DNA of 33,555 nt from a virus: the IMG/VR virus record IMGVR_UViG_3300036770_003822, positions 1-33,555 of that record. One strand, written 5' to 3'. The notes beneath the pieces are model-generated. The model was given only the letters and a program-made list of their open reading frames with translations. It made no database searches and had not been told where the DNA came from. Positions 21,154-29,238 of the stretch are shown here, in pieces. Numbering within the stretch: the first letter of the stretch is position 1; every line of letters begins with the position of its first letter. The position numbers and the translations under genes are program-made.

Positions 21154-22578
21154 CTAGCCATTTAATTTTAATGTTGAACTGTATTTAATTAATGAACAAT
21201 CCGCATTAGCAGGAATTGTTTCGTTTGTATTATCTCTAAAAAATTTTACAAGTAATAAATCACCAATGGCAACACCGACGCCATTAACTTGACCAGTCGG
21301 ACTTGTTAAATCAAGATCACCAATATCTCTTAAAATATTTGCCGATCCAGAAAGTGTGACCTCTAAATTTGAACTTGTATGTCCAGTTATTGGCAATGCC
21401 GAAATATCTTGTCCTGATTTTAAAAGTTGTGTTTCTGTTTTAAAAAAAACATTATTTGTTGTCGCACTTGTAAAATATTTCATGCCTTGCAGTAATATTT
21501 GTTTCCCTGTTTTGTATGAATCAGGAATAACAATTAGTGCATAAATTTCATGATTAGAAACATCGTCAAAATTTAGAACTGACATTCCTTTTATGATGGC
21601 CTCTATTGGTGAAAAATCACCATTCAATTCCCAAGCGAATGATCCTCCGCCTCCGCCTCCGCCTAACATATTTTCAAGTTTAACTTTTTTCTTATTATAT
21701 GAATCAACACTGTCTTCAATTAAAACAATATCATTTTCGATTGGAATTAATTTTTCTGTGAATGTGTTAAAGTCCCCTGCCGACCTTTTTAATTGTGCAT
21801 CATTTGTGACATTTGACAAGCCTATGTCTGACTTAGTTAAAGTAACTACTCCTGTAAATCCATTTACACTTACTACAGCATTTGAGTTTAAAGATTTTTC
21901 CCAAATTGTGCCGTTATAAACTACCCAATCACCTAAATTAAAACTAATTAAGCCACTGCCTAAGTCTTGTGATCCTGCAACATTTACTAGATAAACCATT
22001 CCTGAGTCACCAATGCCATCGGCAAGTGTTGGCGTGTTAGTAGATGCGTCCCAAGTTCCCTCGTAAGTCATCACTGAGCTAGGTAATTGTGAAGCAGGAA
22101 CTTTTCCACCGCCGTCAAGTGTTGCAATGCCACTTGGTTGACCGATTGCGTCCTCAATATCTTGCACTCTTAATTCAACTTCATCTATTGCCTCTTGTGC
22201 ATTATCAGCACTTAATCCGCTTGCTAGATTGTTGTAAATTATATCTGAAGCATTGTGAGCAGTAGCTGAAAGTAGGTGATTAGAAATTAAATCATCAACG
22301 CCTTTTAAAGAGTCGTCTAAAGTTTCAATACACTCTTTTTGATTGTCACCGTTAGTGATGTAATATTGAGTCGCGTAAGTTGTCGCACCTGCATCGCCCT
22401 CGGTATATCCTTGATTTGCAAAAATTTCATTTAATGATTTTTGAACGGAAAATATTGTTGAACCCTCGGCAGGTTTTGCCAGTGTAAATTTACCTGTTTT
22501 AATATCGTCAGCAAGTTTTGAAATAAAAGCGTTATTTACAACTGCCGATTCAACAGGTGCTTTAAATGCTACTGTCAT
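21154..22578 (-). CDS. Tail fibre protein (474 aa)
   Basis: The sequence holds elements usual in phage fibres: D-N-A-Q-E-A-I-D-E-V-E near 128-138, a V-S-V-N-G-F-T-G-V-V-T-L-T-K-S-D-I-G-L-S-N-V repeat unit near 237-258 (typical trimer-forming tail fibre repeat), and a flexible run of seven glycines near 305-312 separating a C-terminal β-rich receptor-like domain (about 315-474). The N-terminus likely attaches to the tail. It overlaps the upstream gap only by its own operon spacing. Its stop overlaps the non-preferred start of the next gene. Confidence 0.78.
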   Translation of the reverse strand: MTVAFKAPVESAVVNNAFISKLADDIKTGKFTLAKPAEGSTIFSVQKSLNEIFANQGYTEGDAGATTYATQYYITNGDNQKECIETLDDSLKGVDDLISNHLLSATAHNASDIIYNNLASGLSADNAQEAIDEVELRVQDIEDAIGQPSGIATLDGGGKVPASQLPSSVMTYEGTWDASTNTPTLADGIGDSGMVYLVNVAGSQDLGSGLISFNLGDWVVYNGTIWEKSLNSNAVVSVNGFTGVVTLTKSDIGLSNVTNDAQLKRSAGDFNTFTEKLIPIENDIVLIEDSVDSYNKKKVKLENMLGGGGGGGSFAWELNGDFSPIEAIIKGMSVLNFDDVSNHEIYALIVIPDSYKTGKQILLQGMKYFTSATTNNVFFKTETQLLKSGQDISALPITGHTSSNLEVTLSGSANILRDIGDLDLTSPTGQVNGVGVAIGDLLLVKFFRDNTNETIPANADCSLIKYSSTLKLNG

Positions 22579-23355
22579 TTATATTCTCCTGAATTTTATT
22601 ATGCCTGTTTCGTAATGGTTTTTCAAACCCTCGCGCAATAACTCTTTTAATGAAAATTTAGTTCCCTTAGAATCGCTTGAGCTTGATTCTAGTATGCATG
22701 AATCAAATTCACTTCTATCGTCAGCATTTGCCATAAACTCAATCGGCTTTTTATCAATTAAATAATTCATAAAAGTAATTAAGTCGGAATACCCACTTGG
22801 ATTATATTCAAATGGAGAGTCGTCGCAATTATCTTGACTGTTGTTTGCAAATCTAATATTGCAACTCATAAAATATTTTCTGCCATATGAAATAACTTCA
22901 ACAATTCCCATTGCAGTCTCATTTATTGACGCGCTACCAACTTCAACATTATCTGAAAATGGTGAATAAGATTGTAAAAAATATTGTGGTTTATATTCAC
23001 TGCCTGAAGAATTTTCTGATTGATAGTTATTTGATCCTGTTTTGTCGGATAAAACATCAAATCCCATTAGTAAATAAGGTGAGTTTGATGATAATAGTGA
23101 TGTGTTGCAAAGTAATTCAAAATTTGAATCACCTGCGATTGTTATTTTTCTATTGTCTCTATCTAACGAAACAACATAATTATTTAATGATACTGCATTT
23201 AATGCCTTAGATATTTCATTTATAAATTGACTATGTGTATATGATCCAACTTTAACTGTTGCAATTATTTCTGGCCCACCCTCTGAGAACGGGATCAGGT
23301 TATTATCTTTCGTTATTGTTATTCCATAGTAGAAAATTGATTTTGTTTCTATCAT
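22579..23355 (-). CDS. Tail protein, possible distal tail component (258 aa)
   Basis: This gene lies between tape measure and fibre genes, the normal place of the distal tail protein. The sequence is mixed strand-helix: Y-G-I-T-I-T-K-D-N-N-L-I-P-F at the N-terminus, a serine/asparagine-rich middle, and a basic helical tail (L-K-E-L-L-R-E-G-L-K-N-H). No domain is securely recognised. The ATG overlaps the tape-measure stop (ATGA). Confidence 0.62.
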   Translation of the reverse strand: MIETKSIFYYGITITKDNNLIPFSEGGPEIIATVKVGSYTHSQFINEISKALNAVSLNNYVVSLDRDNRKITIAGDSNFELLCNTSLLSSNSPYLLMGFDVLSDKTGSNNYQSENSSGSEYKPQYFLQSYSPFSDNVEVGSASINETAMGIVEVISYGRKYFMSCNIRFANNSQDNCDDSPFEYNPSGYSDLITFMNYLIDKKPIEFMANADDRSEFDSCILESSSSDSKGTKFSLKELLREGLKNHYETGIIKFRRI

Positions 23356-25214
23356 GCGAAACTCGCTCCGTTAAAACTTCCACCATTGTCAGAGAAATTT
23401 TTATTTAATAAATCTAAAATTCTGTTTGCAGTTTGGTCACTGTCTAATATGTCACCTTGAACAACCAATTGAACGCGTGGCCCTACATTTCTTTGCTCAA
23501 TGTCTTCTGGTTCACTTAATGTTGCTGGAGTTACTGGCCCTGCTTGATTTGCATAATTACCTGCACCTGCACCGCCTGCATTTGATGTTGAACCGCCACC
23601 ACCTGCTAATGATTTCATGATTGCGCCTAATGCAACAAGACCTGCACCTGCGACAATCGCGGCCGAACCGCCTAGTGACTTCAATGCTTCAATACCAAGA
23701 CCTGCGCCAATTAAAGTTTGTCCCATTTGAATGGCCATATCACCCATTGTTTGCAAAACAAATTTTCCAAAATTTTTAAATGCGTTTTCACCATTAGCGA
23801 TTGAATTGACAATGTTCTGTATACCGCCAGAAATTCCATTTACTAAGCCTGCTTTAAATTGTTGCGCCAATTGTTGTTGTGTTTTTTTAATTGTCTCGGC
23901 GGTATTATCAAATGTTAATTTAAAATTTGCGAATCCAAGATTGAGCGTTCCAATATCTTGAACAACTGCATCTGTTACTTGTTGGGAATTATTTATAATA
24001 TTATTTTTTAATTCATCATTCCCAATTTTTAAATTGTCGTTTAGTATTTTTGTTTGTTCTAATATTTCAGCATTTTTATTTGCCAAACCTGTCGCAAATG
24101 GAAAATCTAAGATTGATTGGAAGCTCTCTTGTGATTTATTTGCAAAATCAGTAAAAACTTGAGTACTAGTTTCGCCAAAATCTTTTAACCCTTGAGTAAA
24201 TTCATTACTTATTCCGAGTGATTCCAAGCCTTGTGCTATTCCACCACCTGCTTGACCTATTACGGCCACTAATGCAGAAACGCCCTCGGCTATTTTATTA
24301 AATGTGAATATTGCAACATTTCCAACTAATTCAATTGGTGATATTACAAATGTAATTAATAGATCATTAAAATTTAATATTGGTGCAATTACATCATTGA
24401 AAAGAGAAAATGATTTTGCAAAATTTTGAACACTAATTATTGATTTCTGGAATGTTCCGTTTAATATTTTTAAACCCTCTATTAATAAAGGTTGTCTGAT
24501 TATCACAAATCCAATTTCCTCTAATAAATCACCAAATGTATTTGTTGTTTGTTCAAGTGCGCCTGAAAATGTTTTTAATTGATTTTGCGCTGAACCGCCA
24601 AATTTAGTTTCTAATACAGTAAGAACGTTCGCAAGTGTTTGTGATTTTGTCGCACCCTCTTCGACTTTTATTCCATATCGAGATAATGCCCCAACATTTC
24701 CCGCCATCGCTTTGCCAACTAAGCTAGATGCTGTTCCAATATCAATACTCATTGCACTTGCAAAATCAGCACTTGCCTGAGTTGCACGCTTTAAGCCTTG
24801 AGAATCAAGATTTGCCAGTGATTGAATGATTGACGCATTTTGCAGAATAATATCGTCGCCATATTTTGAATTTGCTTGCAATGAACTTGCAAATGATTGG
24901 AAATCATCGCTAGCTTGCTTTGTATATTTTCCAGTTATTATCAATGAGTTGTTAAAAGAGTTTAGAGCATCTTCTGCTTCAGATGCATTATCGATAGCTT
25001 TTTTTAATGAGAATGCACCAAGAACACCACCTGCAATGGTCGCAATTTTTGCAATTCCCTTTGTTATTCCACCAAGTCCAGTTGTAAAACCATCACTGAA
25101 TTTTTCGCCTGATTTTTCACCTGATTTTTTTGCAGTATTTTCTAGCTTTTCAATTCCCTTAATCTGGCCATCAGTTCCAACTTCTAATTTTAAAAGAACT
25201 ATTTCATTTGCCAT
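23352..25214 (-). CDS. Tail length tape measure protein (620 aa)
   Basis: This protein sets tail length and is injected with the genome. It is long, helical and Gly/Ala/Gln-rich, starting E-I-V-L-L-K-L-E-V-G-T-D-G with the 'K-A-I-D-N-A-S-E-A-E-D-A-L' helical region near 80-90. Hydrophobic patches (I-A-K-I-A-T-I-A-G-G-V-L-G-A-F near 55-69, A-I-V-A-G-A-G-L-V-A-L-G-A-I near 529-542) are usual. It follows the chaperone pair, as in λ G/GT-H. By the common rule of about 1.5 Å per residue, a tail of roughly 90 nm would be expected. Confidence 0.9.
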   Translation of the reverse strand: MANEIVLLKLEVGTDGQIKGIEKLENTAKKSGEKSGEKFSDGFTTGLGGITKGIAKIATIAGGVLGAFSLKKAIDNASEAEDALNSFNNSLIITGKYTKQASDDFQSFASSLQANSKYGDDIILQNASIIQSLANLDSQGLKRATQASADFASAMSIDIGTASSLVGKAMAGNVGALSRYGIKVEEGATKSQTLANVLTVLETKFGGSAQNQLKTFSGALEQTTNTFGDLLEEIGFVIIRQPLLIEGLKILNGTFQKSIISVQNFAKSFSLFNDVIAPILNFNDLLITFVISPIELVGNVAIFTFNKIAEGVSALVAVIGQAGGGIAQGLESLGISNEFTQGLKDFGETSTQVFTDFANKSQESFQSILDFPFATGLANKNAEILEQTKILNDNLKIGNDELKNNIINNSQQVTDAVVQDIGTLNLGFANFKLTFDNTAETIKKTQQQLAQQFKAGLVNGISGGIQNIVNSIANGENAFKNFGKFVLQTMGDMAIQMGQTLIGAGLGIEALKSLGGSAAIVAGAGLVALGAIMKSLAGGGGSTSNAGGAGAGNYANQAGPVTPATLSEPEDIEQRNVGPRVQLVVQGDILDSDQTANRILDLLNKNFSDNGGSFNGASFA

Positions 25215-25490
25215 TTAAAAACCTCGCGTAAGTTTAATAAATGCTTGCTCCGTTGTTAGAACTTCCCTTGTGTCTAACTCATCTGGATAAGCAGATTTAA
25301 AAACTTTATTATAGTTTTCTTTTCTTGTTTGTTCTTTTAAATGTGGATAAGCAGAAACATCATAATTAATTAGACGTTCCTGCGATTCGATAATTGGAAT
25401 GTAAGTGTAAAAGTTCGAGAACTCATCTAGTGGCATCGCAAGAACTTCAGATAAACTCATTGAATAGAACTTAGAAAATTTTGCGACCAT
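25215..25490 (-). CDS. Tail assembly chaperone, frameshift extension (91 aa)
   Basis: This frame is open upstream of its ATG back to the slippery site, and its own ribosome site is weak, so it is probably expressed as the C-terminal part of a frameshift fusion. The sequence is helical with aromatic residues (F-S-K-F-Y-S-M-S-L-S-E-V-L) and a charged end. In λ the equivalent T domain recruits tail tube protein to the tape measure. It lies between the chaperone and tape measure, exactly as expected. Confidence 0.8.
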   Translation of the reverse strand: MVAKFSKFYSMSLSEVLAMPLDEFSNFYTYIPIIESQERLINYDVSAYPHLKEQTRKENYNKVFKSAYPDELDTREVLTTEQAFIKLTRGF

Positions 25491-25504
25491 GTAATCAAAC
25501 CTAT

Positions 25505-25759
25505 CTACTTTTTTTTAACACCGCCAATTGTTTCCAGTATTGCATTTAGATGGTCATTTTCTAAACTATCTGCAATGTCAGGTGACAATCCAAGGCCAGT
25601 TAAAAATTCAAGAACACATTCAACTGCCTTAGCAGGATCATTCTCGACTGATTTATGTTTTTTTGTGAACTCAATGTTTTGTTTTACAGTTGGATATTTT
25701 ACATCACACTCTGATTCATTAAATTTTAATTTTAGGACTTTTGTTTTTAATTCTAACAT
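25505..25759 (-). CDS. Tail assembly chaperone (84 aa)
   Basis: This 84-residue protein prevents aggregation of the tape measure during assembly. It starts M-L-E-L-K-T-K-V-L-K-L-K-F-N-E, like many phage chaperones that begin with a β-strand, then K-Y-P-T-V-K-Q-N-I-E-F and a helical region (A-V-E-C-V-L-E-F-L-T-G-L-G-L). The ATG at 25759 has GGAG 4 nt upstream; a TTG at 25780 is rejected. Its last codons K-K-K are the slippery site for the longer fusion product. Confidence 0.8.
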   Translation of the reverse strand: MLELKTKVLKLKFNESECDVKYPTVKQNIEFTKKHKSVENDPAKAVECVLEFLTGLGLSPDIADSLENDHLNAILETIGGVKKK

Positions 25760-25780
25760 ACCACTCCAATGATAAGGCAA

Positions 25781-25804
25781 TGAGGGAACTTTTACATTCC
25801 CTCA
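25781..25804 (-). other. Hairpin between tail tube and chaperone genes
   Basis: A perfect 8-bp inverted repeat TGAGGGAA / TTCCCTCA (25781-25788, 25797-25804, 8-nt loop) lies right after the tail tube gene. No T-run follows in the leftward direction, so it is not a normal terminator. It may stabilise the 3' end of the abundant tail tube message or reduce downstream expression. Confidence 0.55.
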
Positions 25805-25813
25805 AAGGTAGAT

Positions 25814-26710
25814 TTATTCTAGGTCTTGTGTCCAATCACCTATTGCAAATAGGTTGATCTTTTTATTGACGCCACTGTCAAGATAAGCCTTAAATGTTAC
25901 ATTTAAAGTCTGAACTTCTGTTCCTGAGAAGTTTATATCTTGTGGCATTGGTGCGCATTTATGGAAAATATAATCACCTGACTTATCAGAATCTAAAAGT
26001 CTGATTGGGTGCAGAATTAAAGTTCCACCTAATTCACTCATTAATTGATATAATTTTGATTCGCCATAACCAACTAATGATGTTCCACCGATTGGAGTGT
26101 GAACGTCGCCAGTTACTTGACCAACAATTAGTTCTAATTTTTCTTTATCAACTTCAATTAAGGCCATTTCGATTGTTGCACTTGAACCGATATATGATTC
26201 GCCTAAAACAATTTCACCTGTTTGGTCTGATTTATATTCCACGCCTTGAGCTTCCATTGATAGAGTTGATCCACCTGAAGTTTTTCCAAGCTCCCCACCA
26301 ATCCCTGCTTTTTCAATTGCAAATGTAAATCCAGAACCACCATCAACTTCAGCAGTGATTTGGCCTAAATATTTATTTTGAATTTCAACTTTATTTCCTA
26401 CCACTTCAACTTTAACATCAACAGATGCTAGTGCTGATTCAATCGCACTTGCAACTTGGTTAGCTGTGAAGTTTGTTACAGTTCCTGCATTGTACGCAGT
26501 TTTTCCTGCCAATACTGGATCAGTTCCAAAATAAACGTAACCTTTAACTTCAGCAAAACTTACTGGTTCAATTACATTTAATTCAAAATAAGTTCCGTCT
26601 AATGAGTCAGCAACGTCAGCAACAGTCGTAACTGATCTGCAATGTTTGATTCCCCAGAAAGCCTTAACGGCCTCTAGTTTGATTGAATTTGTTGTGCTAC
26701 ACAAAGCCAT
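25814..26710 (-). CDS. Major tail (tube) protein (298 aa)
   Basis: The sequence is β-rich with balanced hydrophobic strands and no membrane segments. The position before the frameshifting chaperones and after the connector genes is that of the tail tube protein. A middle domain (about 75-150), with F-T-A-N-Q-V-A-S-A-I-E-S-A-L and V-G-N-K-V-E-I-Q-N-K, looks inserted or Ig-like. C-terminal F-K-A-Y-L-D-S-G-V-N-K-K fits the tube fold. A hairpin follows its stop. Identification rests mainly on synteny. Confidence 0.8.
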   Translation of the reverse strand: MALCSTTNSIKLEAVKAFWGIKHCRSVTTVADVADSLDGTYFELNVIEPVSFAEVKGYVYFGTDPVLAGKTAYNAGTVTNFTANQVASAIESALASVDVKVEVVGNKVEIQNKYLGQITAEVDGGSGFTFAIEKAGIGGELGKTSGGSTLSMEAQGVEYKSDQTGEIVLGESYIGSSATIEMALIEVDKEKLELIVGQVTGDVHTPIGGTSLVGYGESKLYQLMSELGGTLILHPIRLLDSDKSGDYIFHKCAPMPQDINFSGTEVQTLNVTFKAYLDSGVNKKINLFAIGDWTQDLE

Positions 26711-26720
26711 TTTATTCTCC

Positions 26721-27140
26721 TTAATTAAATCTACAATCTTTCCTTAATGAAAATTGTAATCGCATTTTTATTGAATTGTCATTAGTATTTTCTTCAACTG
26801 GTTCAATAGAACTCGCTGTTACATCTGAAAATAATCCAGTGTAACTTTGAGGGTGAACGATGTTATCCATTATCTGATAAGCCTTGTCGTATAATTCATC
26901 AAAATTTGTAACTAAGTCACGTTTGAAACTTGAGTAAATGTCTAATTGAACAGACGTTGTAATTGATAAGCCTTGACCATCTTTTTCAATAGTAGATGCT
27001 CCGATAATTAGATTATAAAACTTGTCAGCTTGTGACTTATTCAGATCATTATTGCCAAATAAATCTTTATCCCAAGCATTTAATGTCGAATCAATATCCT
27101 TAATCTTATCATCAAAAAATGTTCTTATTTGGGTTATCAT
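26721..27140 (-). CDS. Probable tail terminator/completion protein (139 aa)
   Basis: This small mixed α/β protein lies immediately before the tail tube gene, where siphoviruses keep the tail terminator (λ gpU-like). It has an N-terminal helix (I-T-Q-I-R-T-F-F-D-D-K-I), a strand-rich centre (L-S-I-T-T-S-V-Q-L-D-I-Y) and a C-terminal strand (I-K-M-R-L-Q-F-S-L-R). The order helix-strand-helix-strand suits the fold, but sequence similarity was not tested. Confidence 0.62.
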   Translation of the reverse strand: MITQIRTFFDDKIKDIDSTLNAWDKDLFGNNDLNKSQADKFYNLIIGASTIEKDGQGLSITTSVQLDIYSSFKRDLVTNFDELYDKAYQIMDNIVHPQSYTGLFSDVTASSIEPVEENTNDNSIKMRLQFSLRKDCRFN

Positions 27141-27952
27141 TGCTTAAGCACCTGCAAATCATTTAACTCAAGGTCTTCTTCTTGTTCATACTGGCCATCA
27201 TCATTTTTATCAATAGACAACATGAACAATTCAAATGCGTCGCCATATTTTGCATTATATTCTCGATATTTTTCCATATTTTTATCATCGGCATTTTCAC
27301 TAACATCAAAAAATATTTTAGATAGAACTAAATATTTAGATGCCTGACGAATTTCACCAATGTCAAGAATGTCCCATTTAGTAATATTTTTATATTGAGT
27401 GACTACATTTGCGTTATCAACTTTTTTAATCAATCCGCCATTTCTTAATCTTTGAACAATGTCGTTTCTTGCACTCACTTGATAAGCGATAAATGAATCA
27501 TCGCCCTTTGCTAGATAATTATTTATATCCCTGCACTCTTGCAGTAAATCATTATCATCTGAAAAAACAATGTTTAATCCCTTAAGTGATAATGTAAAAT
27601 TATCAGGGCATGAAAATCTTATCCAATACGCTTCGATCCCACCGATTGAACTTTTTTGCCAATCACTCGGTTTTTCAAATGAGATAAAACCAGAACGATC
27701 AAAGCCATTTGTATCATCAATAACTGATAAACTTGTAAATGATCCATTGTAATAACTCCATTGAATAAATTCACCTGTTGCATCTTGATTTTTTTCAACA
27801 TAAAAATTGTTAAATGGTTTATATAATCCAATGTAAACAAAATCACCAATTACATAAGTTATGTCAAAGAAGTCTCTCAGGTAGTCTATAGATTTAAAAG
27901 TGTAATCATTATAAATTGATTGGTCGTAATGCAAAAATCTTAATTCATTCAT
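27137..27952 (-). CDS. Head-tail connector region protein with β-sandwich N-terminus (271 aa)
   Basis: The N-terminal half (about 35-135) looks like a β-sandwich: F-V-Y-I-G-L-Y-K-P-F, W-S-Y-Y-N-G-S-F, G-F-I-S-F-E-K-P and A-Y-W-I-R-F-S-C. The C-terminal half (about 140-250) is helical, with Q-A-S-K-Y-L-V-L-S-K-I-F-F-D-V and K-Y-R-E-Y-N-A-K-Y-G-D, resembling head-tail adaptors. The combination suggests a connector with an added surface domain. It overlaps both neighbours by 4-8 nt. Confidence 0.62.
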   Translation of the reverse strand: MNELRFLHYDQSIYNDYTFKSIDYLRDFFDITYVIGDFVYIGLYKPFNNFYVEKNQDATGEFIQWSYYNGSFTSLSVIDDTNGFDRSGFISFEKPSDWQKSSIGGIEAYWIRFSCPDNFTLSLKGLNIVFSDDNDLLQECRDINNYLAKGDDSFIAYQVSARNDIVQRLRNGGLIKKVDNANVVTQYKNITKWDILDIGEIRQASKYLVLSKIFFDVSENADDKNMEKYREYNAKYGDAFELFMLSIDKNDDGQYEQEEDLELNDLQVLKQ

Positions 27953-28181
27953 TGTGTATGCCCTCGCATTTTACATTATAGTAAATGTCCTCAGTCTTCA
28001 TGCTCCAAAATAAATGGCCTAAAACAATTCCAAATAATAAAACTATCAATGGATATTTATGTGAACCTCTAATTACATGAGCTGAAATTGATTCCTGCTT
28101 ACCTTTCTTCCAAATAATAAATACATCAAATATAATTAAACTTGATGCAATTATAATTAAAAATAAAACTGTTAAATTCAT
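27945..28181 (-). CDS. Two-pass membrane protein, possible holin (78 aa)
   Basis: The start at 28181 is chosen from the ATGA overlap with the upstream stop. Two hydrophobic helices (M-N-L-T-V-L-F-L-I-I-I-A-S-S-L-I-I-F at 1-18 and Y-P-L-I-V-L-L-F-G-I-V-L-G-H-L-F-W near 43-59) flank a basic loop (K-K-G-K-Q). This size and topology match class II holins, but the gene lies among connector genes, not with the endolysin. Other options are a membrane-associated virion protein or a host-takeover factor. Confidence 0.64.
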   Translation of the reverse strand: MNLTVLFLIIIASSLIIFDVFIIWKKGKQESISAHVIRGSHKYPLIVLLFGIVLGHLFWSMKTEDIYYNVKCEGIHNE

Positions 28182-28621
28182 ATCGCTTTCCAATGTAGAT
28201 ATAAGTTGCATTTAACAACGGCATCAATTGAATTAGTGTTTGTGTATTTCAACCTTAAGTAAAGTCCTGCTATTATTTTCGCAGGATAATCTAGCTGAAC
28301 GTTAAGCGATTCATTTATTGGTAAATAAAAATCTTTAATGAACTCATCTAATACAACACCTGCGCCAAAACCAAGCACGTTATCCTTGTCCACTACTTGA
28401 AATGTTATCTTATCATCTTGCCCGATATTCTTAACAATCAATTTTCCGCCATTAATATATCTTTCTTGTGTGATTTGATAATCAATATCCTTAGATGAAT
28501 TTGCGCTTACAGTGTCAGTAAAAGATGCACCTCTGAAACGCATACCCTCAGAGTCAGAAAATGCCTTTGATCTAACAACTTGTTCATTTGCTGAATTTCT
28601 ATCATGTAAGTAAATACTCAT
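28178..28621 (-). CDS. Structural hypothetical protein (147 aa)
   Basis: This is a β-rich protein with strands such as K-D-I-D-Y-Q-I-T-Q, G-K-L-I-V-K-N, K-I-T-F-Q-V-V-D and L-R-L-K-Y-T-N, of the kind found in capsid decoration or small virion proteins. No family is recognised. Its ATG overlaps the stop of the previous gene (ATGA) and its TGA overlaps the start of the membrane protein, so it is tightly coupled. Confidence 0.62.
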   Translation of the reverse strand: MSIYLHDRNSANEQVVRSKAFSDSEGMRFRGASFTDTVSANSSKDIDYQITQERYINGGKLIVKNIGQDDKITFQVVDKDNVLGFGAGVVLDEFIKDFYLPINESLNVQLDYPAKIIAGLYLRLKYTNTNSIDAVVKCNLYLHWKAI

Positions 28622-29238
28622 ATATCCTTAGCTCCAAATGATATTGCTCTGATCCTTTGAATTGAACTTAAATTATCTCTAACAATGAATTTAATATAAT
28701 CATCTGTCGGATAAGTTCCCTGCTTTTTAATAATGAACGGAGATGCAGGGCCAAATTTAGCTGAAATAAATGTTCCACTTGATGATGCTACGATGTTAAA
28801 ATCACCGCCATCTCCAACAGAAAAAAGTGAATCCATTTCACCAGTTCTTTTTAATGGCAAGAATTGGAATATTGTCCCCTCTGATCTAACTTCAATTAAT
28901 AACCCATTAGTAAGTTCAGTATTTAAATCTAAAAACCTATCCATTCTTACGTTGCCTGCGAAGCACTCAATTGTTAGTGAGTTGATAACATAATCAGCAT
29001 CGGCAAATGGTGGAATAATAAATTCAACTTGGGTAACTGCGCCATTTACGGCCATGTTATCATTTATTCCATTTTTTGCAGGAGTAAAAGAAAGATTTCC
29101 TAAAACCTGTGGCGCAGATGTTGCCTTAACGTAAAGTTTCTTGAAACCTTTTTCCAATACAACGTCAGCGGAGTATTGCTCGTCTCCGCCGACTATTTGA
29201 ACTGGACTTGATGCTTGATTAAAACTTAAATCAGCCAC
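28618..29238 (-). CDS. Structural hypothetical protein (206 aa, GTG start)
   Basis: This is a β-rich protein beginning A-D-L-S-F-N-Q-A-S-S-P-V-Q-I-V-G-G-D-E, with later strands V-E-F-I-I-P-P-F and I-I-K-K-Q-G-T-Y-P. There are no membrane segments. The GTG at 29238 overlaps the upstream TAG by one base (TAGTG), so it depends on coupling. Probably a virion surface or head-associated protein by position between capsid and connector genes. Confidence 0.62.
   Translation of the reverse strand: MADLSFNQASSPVQIVGGDEQYSADVVLEKGFKKLYVKATSAPQVLGNLSFTPAKNGINDNMAVNGAVTQVEFIIPPFADADYVINSLTIECFAGNVRMDRFLDLNTELTNGLLIEVRSEGTIFQFLPLKRTGEMDSLFSVGDGGDFNIVASSSGTFISAKFGPASPFIIKKQGTYPTDDYIKFIVRDNLSSIQRIRAISFGAKDI

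Larger units (their letters stand above)
25215..25759 (-). other. Predicted -1 frameshift fusion of the tail assembly chaperone (181 aa)
   Basis: At 25508-25514 the coding strand reads A_AAA_AAG directly before the TAG stop of the first frame. A -1 slip re-reads G and continues G-T-A G-A-T A-G-G T-T-T into the downstream frame without a stop, giving V-D-R-F-D-Y-M then the second domain: 84 + 97 residues. A_AAA_AAG is the classic efficient bacterial slippery heptamer. The fusion layout matches λ G-GT. Confidence 0.82.

Noticed and set aside
21141-21161. Longer start for the signal-peptide protein
   Set aside because: The ATG at 21161 has no ribosome site and adds seven residues before the signal; the ATG at 21140 has GAGG at good spacing.
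24826-25218. A 130-codon plus-strand frame over the tape measure gene
   Set aside because: It is opposite the tape measure coding strand and has no ribosome site; low stop density there comes from the helix-rich composition of the real gene.
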